From assembly GCA_903916205.1 (NCBI GenBank), contig CAIWVX010000168.1, forward strand, positions 1-10,006: DNA of 10,006 nt, given 5' to 3'. Shown piece after piece: positions 1 to 6,449 of this stretch; the stretch's first letter is position 1, and every line of letters begins with the position of its first letter. The notes under the pieces were generated by a model. The model saw only the letters and a program-made list of their open reading frames with translations. It had not been told where the DNA came from and searched no databases. Origin of the DNA: an uncultured beta proteobacterium (GTDB lineage: Bacteria; Pseudomonadota; Gammaproteobacteria; Burkholderiales; Rhodocyclaceae). The position numbers were made by a program, and so were the translations under genes.

Positions 1-922
1 CCATCCAAACCTTAGGATCAAGGGTTTGGGTCAGGTTTTGGTAGCTGCTGATCCGCGTAGCCGTCGGGTTAATCTGTGCATACCCATTGGCATCATAAGA
101 TTTCGTTGCGGTATTTAAAGCCGTCACATTCGTGGGCAAATCTTTCCAATCAATACGACCCACCAGATCGGCCACCGCTAATTCGGTGCGCACGCCACTC
201 TCTCCATGCCGCAACACCATTCCCGCATCGACGGAATAACCTTGCCCGGTCGGGGTGGCCAACAGGCCGTAGGGCGCGTTGAATTTTTTGAGACTGGTCA
301 CGTCCATTTTGCTATCGCTGTCACTGAACACGCCTGACACGTCGAAATCTTTCTCGTTCTGCGTCAGCGCCTGACCGGAAAGCGATCCTAGCCGGGTACG
401 TTTGGCCCGCAGATAAGACACGCCAAGCCCTACATCCATTTTCCATTGATCATTCAGCGCCAACTCAAAGCTTTTGCTGAGTCGCGTACCCTCCGCCTCG
501 AACCCCTTGGCGAGAAAATCGAGCTGATACCGTCGACCCAGATCATAGCCACTTTGGGTCACGTATTGCCGTATCAGATCAGACGCATCGCGGCTGGCTT
601 CAATCATGACATCGACCCGATACAGCCCACCCAAGCGAAAGCCTTGCCACTGCACACCGCTTTCGGCCCGCGCGGAAAGCAGCCCGAGATTGGTGCCACT
701 ACGCGGCGAATAATCACCTTTCCAATCCTTGCCATATTGGCCCATGGCGATTTGATCGTTACCCTCAAAAGCTTCGATAGCCGCATAGGCACCGCGTTCC
801 TGGCTGTGGTTTGCCGGATTGTTAATTGACAGCAGCCCTTCGGCGTGCCCCGTGAGGGGGAACAGCGCACACAGAAAAACGCCCGTGGCGAGTCGTTTGA
901 TTTTTAGTTTGATTTTTATCAT
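1..922 (-). CDS. Secreted, probably outer-membrane beta-barrel protein, 3' end beyond the window
   Basis: An open frame of 307 codons runs on the minus strand from ATG at 922 to the left edge without a stop, so only the N-terminal part is visible. Residues 1-27 look like a Sec signal peptide: a Lys/Arg-rich start (MIKIKLKIKR), a hydrophobic core around ATGVFLCALFPL, and a probable cleavage after GHA. The mature part is rich in Gly, Asp, Tyr and Trp, with alternating polar and hydrophobic stretches such as GVQWQGFRLGGLYRVDV and WKMDVGLGVSYL. This is inferred to be an outer-membrane barrel, but I do not recognise the family. The start is fixed because TAG and TGA lie in frame just upstream (TTT TAG TGA ACC CTT ATG). 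No good Shine-Dalgarno sequence is visible, and an intrinsic terminator ends 12 bases before the start codon. It follows the lipoprotein gene on the same strand, which suggests a functional link through read-through transcription. Confidence 0.75.
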   Translation of the reverse strand, partial: MIKIKLKIKRLATGVFLCALFPLTGHAEGLLSINNPANHSQERGAYAAIEAFEGNDQIAMGQYGKDWKGDYSPRSGTNLGLLSARAESGVQWQGFRLGGLYRVDVMIEASRDASDLIRQYVTQSGYDLGRRYQLDFLAKGFEAEGTRLSKSFELALNDQWKMDVGLGVSYLRAKRTRLGSLSGQALTQNEKDFDVSGVFSDSDSKMDVTSLKKFNAPYGLLATPTGQGYSVDAGMVLRHGESGVRTELAVADLVGRIDWKDLPTNVTALNTATKSYDANGYAQINPTATRISSYQNLTQTLDPKVWM

Positions 923-933
923 AAGGGTTCACT

Positions 934-963
934 AAAAAAATCCGGCGGTGAATCACCGCCGGA
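934..963 (-). terminator. Rho-independent terminator of the lipoprotein gene
   Basis: A perfect 10-bp GC-rich stem (TCCGGCGGTG / CACCGCCGGA) with a 3-nt loop lies 28 bp past the stop of the minus-strand lipoprotein gene. On the minus strand it is followed directly by seven T. The T run ends 12 bases before the ATG of the next gene on the same strand, so the hairpin occupies the region where that gene's leader and ribosome binding site should be. Confidence 0.85.
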
Positions 964-991
964 TGAGATGCTGCAGAAAACGAGCCTGTGC

Positions 992-3295
992 TTAAAACAA
1001 GGATTGCGTCTCGCCACTAGCACCTAAATAGTAGATCATGCCGTCAATAATTTTTGCCAAATTGACACCTGACTTGGTCACCATTTTCGGCGTAGTGGCA
1101 CTCTGGTTGCTCTCAAGCGTTACCTGAATCCCGTCCTGATTGCTGATTGTCATATTCTGGTCAGCAGTGACGCCACTGCTGGCTTTATAAGACTTGCCCG
1201 TGCCGGTAATAACGACATTATCATAACTATACTTCAGCACCAGCCCTTCTGTTTGGTAATCCGACGACATGCCAGAAAGTTCCAAAGTCAGCAACGGACG
1301 ACCGGGTGCTTGTACCGTACCGGTGAAGGCCAGCGTGTTTCCTGCGTAATTGCTTGCGGAGTTAGGCTGAGCCGCATCGTATTGGGCATAATCGCTCACT
1401 GCGGCAACCAGCTTGCCCGTCAGCGTCGATCCACCGCTGGCGACTTCACTCACCGATCCATTGAAGTTCATGGTGGTGGGGGCATAATTTTTCCCATTGA
1501 CGTCGAGCATGAAATTATCCATCTCCAGAGTGCCTGCGAAGGTATTTGCGGCTGTTTTCGCCGTAACGACCCATTTTCCCCTGAGCGTATTCGACCCGGT
1601 ACTGAGTACTTCAAGGTCATAATAACTGCCGCTATCGAGCGATATCGTCAGCGTCAGCGCACCAGCCTTGCTTGTTGAAATCGAACCGGTCTGGGTTTTT
1701 CGGTAGGTGGAGGTGGTGCCCGAAAGGAGCTCGCTCGTAACCAAAAGCTTCACCTTGTCCACATAACCGCTTCTATCCAGGTCTGTATTTGGCAAGGTAC
1801 CGTTGAGATCAAGGGTGCTTAAAACACCGTTGCTATCTCGCGTCACAGAACCAGTGCCGGTGCCTACAGGCTCACTTGACGCGAGTTGCGCACGCTGAGA
1901 CAAGGAGCCACTGTAGTTATACCGGGTGGCCGTATAGCTGTATACACCGTTTTCTTTTGTGACTTCAAATGCAATATACGGAATACTCAGCCCCCCACTA
2001 GTAAAAGAATAGGAATAGTTACTTTTTTCACTCGCATGCAAGCAAGTGATCTTGCTGAGACCTCCCGCAGTCGAACCCGTCCAGCAAATATTATGATCAC
2101 CCATGCCTAAAATTGAACCCCATGGGTTACCGCTTTGACGGATCATTGTTGCTGAACCGTCCACTGGACTGGTGCCCGACACAAAACCATGGGTTCCCGC
2201 AGCCAGCGCATCGTCGTAGGCTAGCGTGGCATGATCCAGTGCGCCGACTCTGCGAGTAATCTCCATTAGCTTCGGACTCACATTACTGCTCAAATCAGTA
2301 TTAACTCTCTGCGCTTGGGTATCGAGAAGCCCCGTTTTGTTTTTATTGACAAACGCGTTCAGCGTCGTTCGCAGTTCGTTGAACATATCCTTGGCAAGTT
2401 GAATATCGGAAGTTTGTTGTTTTGTGACGTACTTGCTATCGGAGACATCTTTTTTAACCGTCAATCCGCCAGTGATTTTAGGCTTACCTGGCGCTAAGAA
2501 ATCAAGTGCGGCACTGTATTTCGCGACAACGTCGGCATTACTATCATAGCCGTCTGTAATCACGGCAACCGTTTTAGCACTGGTCGTATATTGGCCATCT
2601 TGCACTCCATCCGACATGTCCAAAGCGAAACCTTTGGCCACTTTGGCGGCGTTAGAGCCTGCCGGTGCTGTTTTCGCCAAGGCGGCGAGAATGGCTGCGT
2701 ATTTGTGTTTTGTATTGGCTTCTGAAAAGTCGGCAATGGCAGAATTGCTCGCCACCAGAATGGGGGCTTCCAACACATCGGCGATGCCATAAACGGCGCC
2801 CATTCGCTCATTGACGTCCTTGATCCTGGCGGCGGTGATATTCACGAACCCGCTAGCGCCACCCTCCGCCTCAAGCTTAACCGCCGTCGCATTGGTCAGT
2901 GGCGTTACGCCTACGGAGGCCTGTGGTGTGGGCACTAAGGCGCGTAGCGTGCTACCGTCAGGAAAGTCCTCAAGTTGGCCAGTACCCTCATCCCAATACT
3001 TCACGCCAGCCCCCCCCTGAACCTCAACAAGAACCGGCCCGGTGTGTCCCGCGTAAGAAAGAACAGCCGTGCCATCGGTCCCAACTTTCCCGCTTGAAAG
3101 CACTGTCCCATCCAGCTTTTTCAGCGCGACCGGCGTAGAACTATTAAACTGTCCGTAAGACGGCGCTACAGTCATGCCAGTCGGGACATCTGCGGCAGGA
3201 CTACTTCCACCGCCGCCGCCACACCCGCCCAATAACAGCATTCCGCTGACAGCAGAAGCGAGGGTTAATAATTTTAAACTGCGTATTCTTTGCAT
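992..3295 (-). CDS. Large secreted lipoprotein of unknown function (767 aa)
   Basis: The protein starts with a lipoprotein signal peptide: MQRIRSLK, a hydrophobic core, then a lipobox LGGC with the lipidated Cys at residue 25, followed by a flexible Gly/Ser linker (GGGGGSS). Residues about 40-125 read like a small beta-sandwich (transthyretin/carboxypeptidase-regulatory style). Residues about 130-270 are more helical and begin with a 'VTPLTNATA' stretch, a pattern I associate with large proteobacterial surface lipoproteins. From about 380 on, the chain is Ser/Thr/Gly-rich with many short beta strands, which could form repeated sandwich or barrel folds. I recognise no catalytic motif. Start: ATG at 3295 with AGGG nine bases upstream (AGGGTCGAAAATC-ATG). 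The sequence is predicted to be anchored in the outer membrane. A terminator follows the gene, and a probable outer-membrane protein is encoded downstream on the same strand. A possible -10 (TACAAT, minus strand at 3390-3385) is weakly supported. Confidence 0.85.
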   Translation of the reverse strand: MQRIRSLKLLTLASAVSGMLLLGGCGGGGGSSPAADVPTGMTVAPSYGQFNSSTPVALKKLDGTVLSSGKVGTDGTAVLSYAGHTGPVLVEVQGGAGVKYWDEGTGQLEDFPDGSTLRALVPTPQASVGVTPLTNATAVKLEAEGGASGFVNITAARIKDVNERMGAVYGIADVLEAPILVASNSAIADFSEANTKHKYAAILAALAKTAPAGSNAAKVAKGFALDMSDGVQDGQYTTSAKTVAVITDGYDSNADVVAKYSAALDFLAPGKPKITGGLTVKKDVSDSKYVTKQQTSDIQLAKDMFNELRTTLNAFVNKNKTGLLDTQAQRVNTDLSSNVSPKLMEITRRVGALDHATLAYDDALAAGTHGFVSGTSPVDGSATMIRQSGNPWGSILGMGDHNICWTGSTAGGLSKITCLHASEKSNYSYSFTSGGLSIPYIAFEVTKENGVYSYTATRYNYSGSLSQRAQLASSEPVGTGTGSVTRDSNGVLSTLDLNGTLPNTDLDRSGYVDKVKLLVTSELLSGTTSTYRKTQTGSISTSKAGALTLTISLDSGSYYDLEVLSTGSNTLRGKWVVTAKTAANTFAGTLEMDNFMLDVNGKNYAPTTMNFNGSVSEVASGGSTLTGKLVAAVSDYAQYDAAQPNSASNYAGNTLAFTGTVQAPGRPLLTLELSGMSSDYQTEGLVLKYSYDNVVITGTGKSYKASSGVTADQNMTISNQDGIQVTLESNQSATTPKMVTKSGVNLAKIIDGMIYYLGASGETQSLF

Positions 3296-3403
3296 GATTT
3301 TCGACCCTATTAAATTAAAAAAATTTAGTCCTATGAATTTTTTGCGTGAGCGCTATTTAAACACTTACTCTTTTTGTGGGCATAATTGTAACGTATCTTT
3401 TGC

Positions 3404-3462
3404 AAAAAAAAAAAAAAAGCAATTGTCATTGATAATCAAGTCTGATTATCAATGACAATTGC
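3404..3462 (-). terminator. Perfect 20-bp inverted repeat next to a 15-nt A tract (terminator-shaped on the minus strand)
   Basis: The arms 3419-3438 (GCAATTGTC...ATAATCA) and 3443-3462 are exact reverse complements around a 4-nt loop AGTC. Directly to the left lie fifteen A (3404-3418). Read on the minus strand this is a hairpin followed by T15, the form of a very strong intrinsic terminator. Yet no minus-strand gene lies to the right, since lpxC runs the other way. It could block antisense transcription out of the lpxC region, be the terminator of a lost gene, or be an operator between the divergent lipoprotein gene and lpxC. The structure is certain; the role is not. Confidence 0.6.
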
Positions 3463-3473
3463 GAGCAAAAAAG

Positions 3474-3514
3474 AGCCGGATTGTGGCCGTCTTGCACTGT
3501 GTTAAAATCCGGCT
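3474..3514. repeat. 9-bp inverted repeat bracketing the probable lpxC promoter
   Basis: AGCCGGATT (3474-3482) and AATCCGGCT (3506-3514) are perfect reverse complements with 23 bases between them, so their centres are 32 bp apart, about three helical turns. The arms overlap the candidate -35 and -10 boxes of lpxC. This fits a dimeric-repressor operator. On the minus strand the right-hand end is followed by C then six T, so a second minus-strand terminator is an alternative reading. Confidence 0.55.
3481..3508 (+). promoter_or_regulatory. Candidate sigma-70 promoter of lpxC
   Basis: TTGTGG (3481-3486) and TAAAAT (3503-3508, five of six consensus bases) are separated by 16 bp. Transcription would start near 3515, giving a leader of about 22 bases to the lpxC ATG. 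The -35 match is only three of six. The alternative TTGCAC...TAATTC pair a little downstream has a poorer -10. Confidence 0.45.
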
Positions 3515-3537
3515 AATTCCTTTTCTATTTCAGTCAC

Positions 3538-4467
3538 ATGCTCAAACAAAGAACGCTCAAATCCGTGATCCGTGCCGCCGGTGTTGGTTTGCATTCAGGG
3601 GTCAAGGTGGTCATGGTCTTGCGGCCTGCGGCCCCTAATACGGGGATCATTTTTCGCCGTATTGATCTTGATCCCGTCGTCGATTTGCCTGCCTCGGCAT
3701 TGATGGTCGGCGATACCCGCATGTGTTCTTGTCTGGAGCGAGAGGGCGCTAAGGTCGGCACCATTGAGCATTTGATGTCGGCGTTTGCCGGTCTCGGGAT
3801 AGACAATGCTTACGTCGATCTTGATGCGGCGGAAGTGCCGATTCTGGATGGTTCGGCGGCCCCGTTCGTGTTTCTCATTCAGTCGGCGGGGATTGAAGAG
3901 CAGCCCGTGGCCAAGAAATTCATCCGCATTAAGCAGCCGATAGAAGTACGCGAGAGCGATAAAACGGGCGACAAATGGGCGCGCTTCGAGCCTTACGATG
4001 GGTTTAAGCTAACTTTTTCAATTGTTTTCAATCATCCGGCGATTGCCCGCACCGGTCAGGTGGTTAGCCTTGATTTTGGTGAGCACTCCTATGTTCGCGA
4101 AATCGCTCGCGCCCGTACTTTTGGTTTCATGCAGGAGGTTGAGTGGCTACGCGAGAACGGTCTGGCGCAAGGCGGCGGCTTAGACAATGCGGTGGTGCTC
4201 GACGAGTTCCGAGTCTTAAATGGCGACGGTCTGCGTTATCCCGATGAATTCGTCAAACACAAGGTGCTTGACGCCATTGGCGATCTTTACTTAATTGGAC
4301 ACCCTCTGCTGGCTTCCTTTACCGCCCATAAGTCCGGCCATGCCTTGAACAATGCGATAGCGCGTGAATTGCTGGCGAAGCCAGAAACTTGGGAGTACGT
4401 GTCGTTCGAAGATCAAACCCAAGCTCCGCAGTCCATTACCCGATGGCTGGCCGCCTCGGCATTTTGA
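3538..4467 (+). CDS. lpxC: UDP-3-O-acyl-N-acetylglucosamine deacetylase LpxC
   Basis: This is the zinc-dependent cytoplasmic enzyme that removes the acetyl group from UDP-3-O-acyl-GlcNAc, the committed step of lipid A synthesis. Length (309 aa) is normal. Visible family motifs are the N-terminal GVGLHSG, the GTIEHLMSA segment with the general base Glu77 and zinc ligand His78, [12 protein letters not shown] with zinc ligands His241 and Asp245, and HKSGHALNN with catalytic His268. All active-site residues are therefore intact. The ATG at 3538 has no clear Shine-Dalgarno sequence (TCAGTCAC precedes it), but it gives the standard N-terminus ([20 protein letters not shown]). In most proteobacteria lpxC follows ftsZ. 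Here its upstream neighbour is a divergent lipoprotein gene, so lpxC must have its own promoter. Confidence 0.97.
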   Translation: MLKQRTLKSVIRAAGVGLHSGVKVVMVLRPAAPNTGIIFRRIDLDPVVDLPASALMVGDTRMCSCLEREGAKVGTIEHLMSAFAGLGIDNAYVDLDAAEVPILDGSAAPFVFLIQSAGIEEQPVAKKFIRIKQPIEVRESDKTGDKWARFEPYDGFKLTFSIVFNHPAIARTGQVVSLDFGEHSYVREIARARTFGFMQEVEWLRENGLAQGGGLDNAVVLDEFRVLNGDGLRYPDEFVKHKVLDAIGDLYLIGHPLLASFTAHKSGHALNNAIARELLAKPETWEYVSFEDQTQAPQSITRWLAASAF

Positions 4468-4490
4468 GGGAGTGAATAAATGCCTAACCC

Positions 4491-4590
4491 TTCACCACAG
4501 AGACACAGAGGTTTCGCAGAGAAACTTTTTAGAACAAAGGTTGCCTCTGCGCTTTCTCTGCGTCTTTAGTGCCTCTGTGGTGGATTTTTT
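4491..4590 (+). repeat. Palindromic intergenic repeat of the CACAGAG type, also a likely lpxC terminator
   Basis: The outer arms CACCACAGAG (4493-4502) and CTCTGTGGTG (4573-4582) are exact reverse complements. So are the inner arms CGCAGAGAAA (4515-4524) and TTTCTCTGCG (4553-4562). Six T follow at 4585-4590, so on the plus strand it can end the lpxC transcript. Sequences of the form 'caccacagagacacagag ... ctctgtggtg' recur, from memory, between genes in many bacterial genomes, so this is probably a dispersed repeat rather than a structure unique to lpxC. It lies between two convergent genes. Confidence 0.7.
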
Positions 4591-4618
4591 GATTGTTCAC
4601 AGTCACGAGCAACACGCC

Positions 4619-5053
4619 TTATTCCTGCCTCGGCGTTCTTGCTAACAGGGTTGCCAGCGCTGCGCGTAATGGCGATTCTGGCAACGAGTCGCGTAAGCCT
4701 TCGAGGGTTTGGCTGCTTCTTGCACTCAGTGGCTTTTGCGTGGAACTCGTTGATTGTTTGATTGTTTCATCTGCTTGCACTTTAATCTGAACGTCGTTAC
4801 ACTCAATCCCCTTTTGGCAAAAACCCCTAGCTAACGTAGGGGCTAATTGACGTAGTTTGGTCGCCACCGGCGCATTGACGGCATGAATAATCACCGTGCC
4901 GGATTTGTAATTGACCAGATGGCTGGCGCGTCCCAGCGCTGTCGGAGCGATTTCTTGGTACAGACGAGTTAGCTTGATGAGTAATCTGGCGTGCGCCAGA
5001 ACTTGATCCGCACCGTCGGCTGTTTCGAGAAACGATTTTAAAGATTTTTGCAT
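4619..5053 (-). CDS. DUF721 family protein, DciA-like
   Basis: This small protein (144 aa) carries the DUF721 core in residues about 15-95: an N-terminal helix (ADQVLAHARLLIKLTRLYQEI), then GRASHLV...GTVIIHAVNAPVATKLRQLAPTLARGF, with the characteristic LRQLAP at 67-72, and a closing strand (VQIKVQ). The C-terminal 50 residues are Ser/Gln-rich and probably disordered. DUF721 proteins include DciA, the factor that helps load the replicative helicase DnaB in many bacteria. That role is known for the family and only inferred here. The gene sits between lpxC and an M23 peptidase gene, as it commonly does in betaproteobacteria. ATG at 5053 has no visible Shine-Dalgarno sequence, but the divergent gene starts only 23 bp away, leaving no room for an earlier start. 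Confidence 0.8.
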   Translation of the reverse strand: MQKSLKSFLETADGADQVLAHARLLIKLTRLYQEIAPTALGRASHLVNYKSGTVIIHAVNAPVATKLRQLAPTLARGFCQKGIECNDVQIKVQADETIKQSTSSTQKPLSARSSQTLEGLRDSLPESPLRAALATLLARTPRQE

Positions 5054-5076
5054 CGTGTTTTTGGAGGAGAGTTAGC

Positions 5077-6021
5077 GTGCATATTATTCTCGTATCCAAT
5101 CGTCTGGCAACTGCCAAGACCTTACATATCACACCGCGCTTGATCGGTGCCGTTGTGGCAACGTTCATCGTCTTGGCTTTTGCTACCTCATTTTTATTTT
5201 CTTGGGTCGGATTGCGTTTCAATATGCCCTTTGCCTCTGAGCTTGTGGCCGCCGTTCAACAGATGCAAAACCGCAAAGCAGAAGGCTATATACGCGATAA
5301 CGTGAAGTCGATGGCCATCAAATTAGGGGAGATGCAGGCCCAATTGATGCGTCTGGACTTGTTGGGTGAAAGAATCTCCAAGCAGACTGGCATTATCCTG
5401 CAAAAAAATGGGGGCAAAAGCAGCGATGGGCAGGGTGGCCCTTTGATCCCGTCTACACGACCGTTATCGGTCAATGAATTGCAACGTGAAATTGATCGTC
5501 TGTCCGAGGTCGTCGAGCAGCGTAATGATAGTCTGACGGCCCTTGAGTCACAATTGATGGAACGGCGCATCAAGACCACCCTGTTGCCAACGATTGTGCC
5601 AGTCAACGCCAATCACATCGGGTCAACGTTCGGGTACCGCCTTGACCCCATCGCTGGTGTCGGGGCCATGCATGAAGGGATTGATTTTGTTACCGAATCG
5701 GGGAGCAAGGTAATTGCTTCTGCCGGCGGGGTGGTGATGACCGCTGAATATCATCCACAATACGGAAATATGATCGAAATAGATCACGGGAATGATTTCT
5801 CATCGCGTTATGCTCACTTGTCGAAAGTCGACGTTAAGCTCGGGCAGATCGTAAAGCGCGAACAGCACCTTGGCCTTAGCGGCAATAGCGGGCGGACAAC
5901 CGGGCCACATCTGCATTTTGAAGTGCGCTTCAAAGGGATACCGCAGAATCCAGCACGTTTCTTGGGAATGGGTACGCAACTGGCACATAATTCTAAGGCG
6001 GTGCCCAAACTTACCCGCTGA
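5077..6021 (+). CDS. Membrane-anchored M23 family (LytM-type) peptidoglycan endopeptidase
   Basis: The 314-residue protein has one N-terminal membrane anchor (about 22-45, GAVVATFIVLAFATSFLFSW), so most of it faces the periplasm. A coiled-coil stretch follows (about 130-165, SVNELQREIDRLSEVVEQRND), then a complete LytM/M23 domain (about 178-298). The zinc and catalytic residues are present: His199 and Asp203 in HEGIDF, His247 in YAHLS, and His278/His280 in GPHLHFEV. It is therefore expected to cleave peptide cross-links of peptidoglycan and not to be a degenerate activator. Start is GTG at 5077, chosen because a strong GGAGGAGA (5063-5070) lies six bases upstream. This protein normally sits beside lpxC/DUF721 and before secA in betaproteobacteria; secA is not present here. 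Confidence 0.92.
   Translation: MHIILVSNRLATAKTLHITPRLIGAVVATFIVLAFATSFLFSWVGLRFNMPFASELVAAVQQMQNRKAEGYIRDNVKSMAIKLGEMQAQLMRLDLLGERISKQTGIILQKNGGKSSDGQGGPLIPSTRPLSVNELQREIDRLSEVVEQRNDSLTALESQLMERRIKTTLLPTIVPVNANHIGSTFGYRLDPIAGVGAMHEGIDFVTESGSKVIASAGGVVMTAEYHPQYGNMIEIDHGNDFSSRYAHLSKVDVKLGQIVKREQHLGLSGNSGRTTGPHLHFEVRFKGIPQNPARFLGMGTQLAHNSKAVPKLTR
5081..5110 (-). promoter_or_regulatory. Candidate promoter of the DUF721 gene, inside the M23 gene
   Basis: On the minus strand TTGCCA (5110-5105, five of six) and TAATAT (5086-5081, four of six) lie 18 bp apart. The predicted start near 5074 would give a leader of about 20 bases. It lies within the first 12 codons of the divergent M23 gene, which is expected because the two starts are only 23 bp apart. 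Confidence 0.35.
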
Positions 6022-6166
6022 AAAAGCCACGTGCAGAACTCATAAGACAGGTGTGGCGGCTAGTTAAAGCACATCATGCTGATCGTTTTATGTTGTAGCA
6101 ATCGCGCCTATGCAAGGTGATTGCATAAATTCCAATGTCGTGAACAGTTGAAATAGTCGTTCACAA

Positions 6167-6445
6167 TCAACGAACTGGAGAGAGTCTGTTCTCCGTCGCT
6201 TGATTTGTGTAGTTTTCTATCTTTTTTGGCGAGTCATGGAGATGGAAAACAAGTTGCTGTTGGGGTACATATTTGTCGGGATAGCTGATCCACGGCAGAG
6301 CACGAAGGTGTCCTAAATCTATAAATTTCGGCCTACGTTTTTTGTCCAATAGGGCTTCTTGGCACAGGTCTTTCATCCGTTCTTCGTTACTGATTATTGA
6401 TGGGTTTCTTGGCAATACTACGGGTAGCGTTAAAAGTGTGGGCAT
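6167..6445 (-). CDS. Doubtful hypothetical ORF in the spacer (92 aa)
   Basis: An open frame on the minus strand from ATG at 6445 (or TTG at 6457) encodes about 92 residues beginning MPTLLTLPVVLPRNPS and ending in NRLSPVR. Composition is balanced and protein-like, with a basic middle (LLDKKRRPKFIDLGH). I recognise no domain, signal peptide or membrane segment, and no Shine-Dalgarno sequence precedes the ATG. It could be a fragment of a gene brought in by the rearrangement that shaped this spacer, or chance. Confidence 0.2.
   Translation of the reverse strand: MPTLLTLPVVLPRNPSIISNEERMKDLCQEALLDKKRRPKFIDLGHLRALPWISYPDKYVPQQQLVFHLHDSPKKIENYTNQATENRLSPVR
6409..6436 (+). promoter_or_regulatory. 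Candidate promoter for the ribB operon
   Basis: TTGGCA (6409-6414, five of six) and TAAAAG (6431-6436, four of six) are 16 bp apart. A start near 6443 would fall at the left edge of the ribE remnant and give a leader of about 84 bases before ribB. If real, the foreign-looking segment supplies the operon with a new promoter. Support is consensus matching only. Confidence 0.3.
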
Positions 6446-6449
6446 GAGA

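Larger units (their letters stand above)
6022..6449. other. AT-rich spacer without a recognisable gene; probable rearrangement scar
   Basis: Between the M23 stop and the ribE remnant lie about 430 bp with no gene I recognise. GC by hand count in 6181-6420 is about 43%, against about 55% in a sampled ribB line. Small structures seen: a 7-bp perfect inverted repeat TATGCAA-GGTGA-TTGCATA at 6109-6127, and GTGAAC/GTTCAC arms at 6140-6145 and 6159-6164. No secA start, FMN riboswitch or transposase was found. One minus-strand frame is open (listed separately). Confidence 0.6.

Noticed and set aside
446..829. 127-aa plus-strand open frame
   Set aside because: It lies opposite the minus-strand signal-peptide protein (1-922), which has a convincing N-terminus; this is a shadow.
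3174..3455. 93-aa plus-strand open frame
   Set aside because: It reads through the antisense of the lipoprotein signal peptide, the A tract and half of the palindrome, giving low-complexity poly-Pro and poly-Lys stretches.
3419..3462. Fur box
   Set aside because: GATAAT-like half sites occur (TGATAATCA / TGATTATCA), but their 8-nt separation does not fit the canonical 7-1-7 layout, and alignment of one arm to the 19-bp consensus matches only about 11-12 positions.
4364..4645. 93-aa frame overlapping the end of lpxC
   Set aside because: Out of frame with lpxC and running through the palindromic repeat; no protein-like character.
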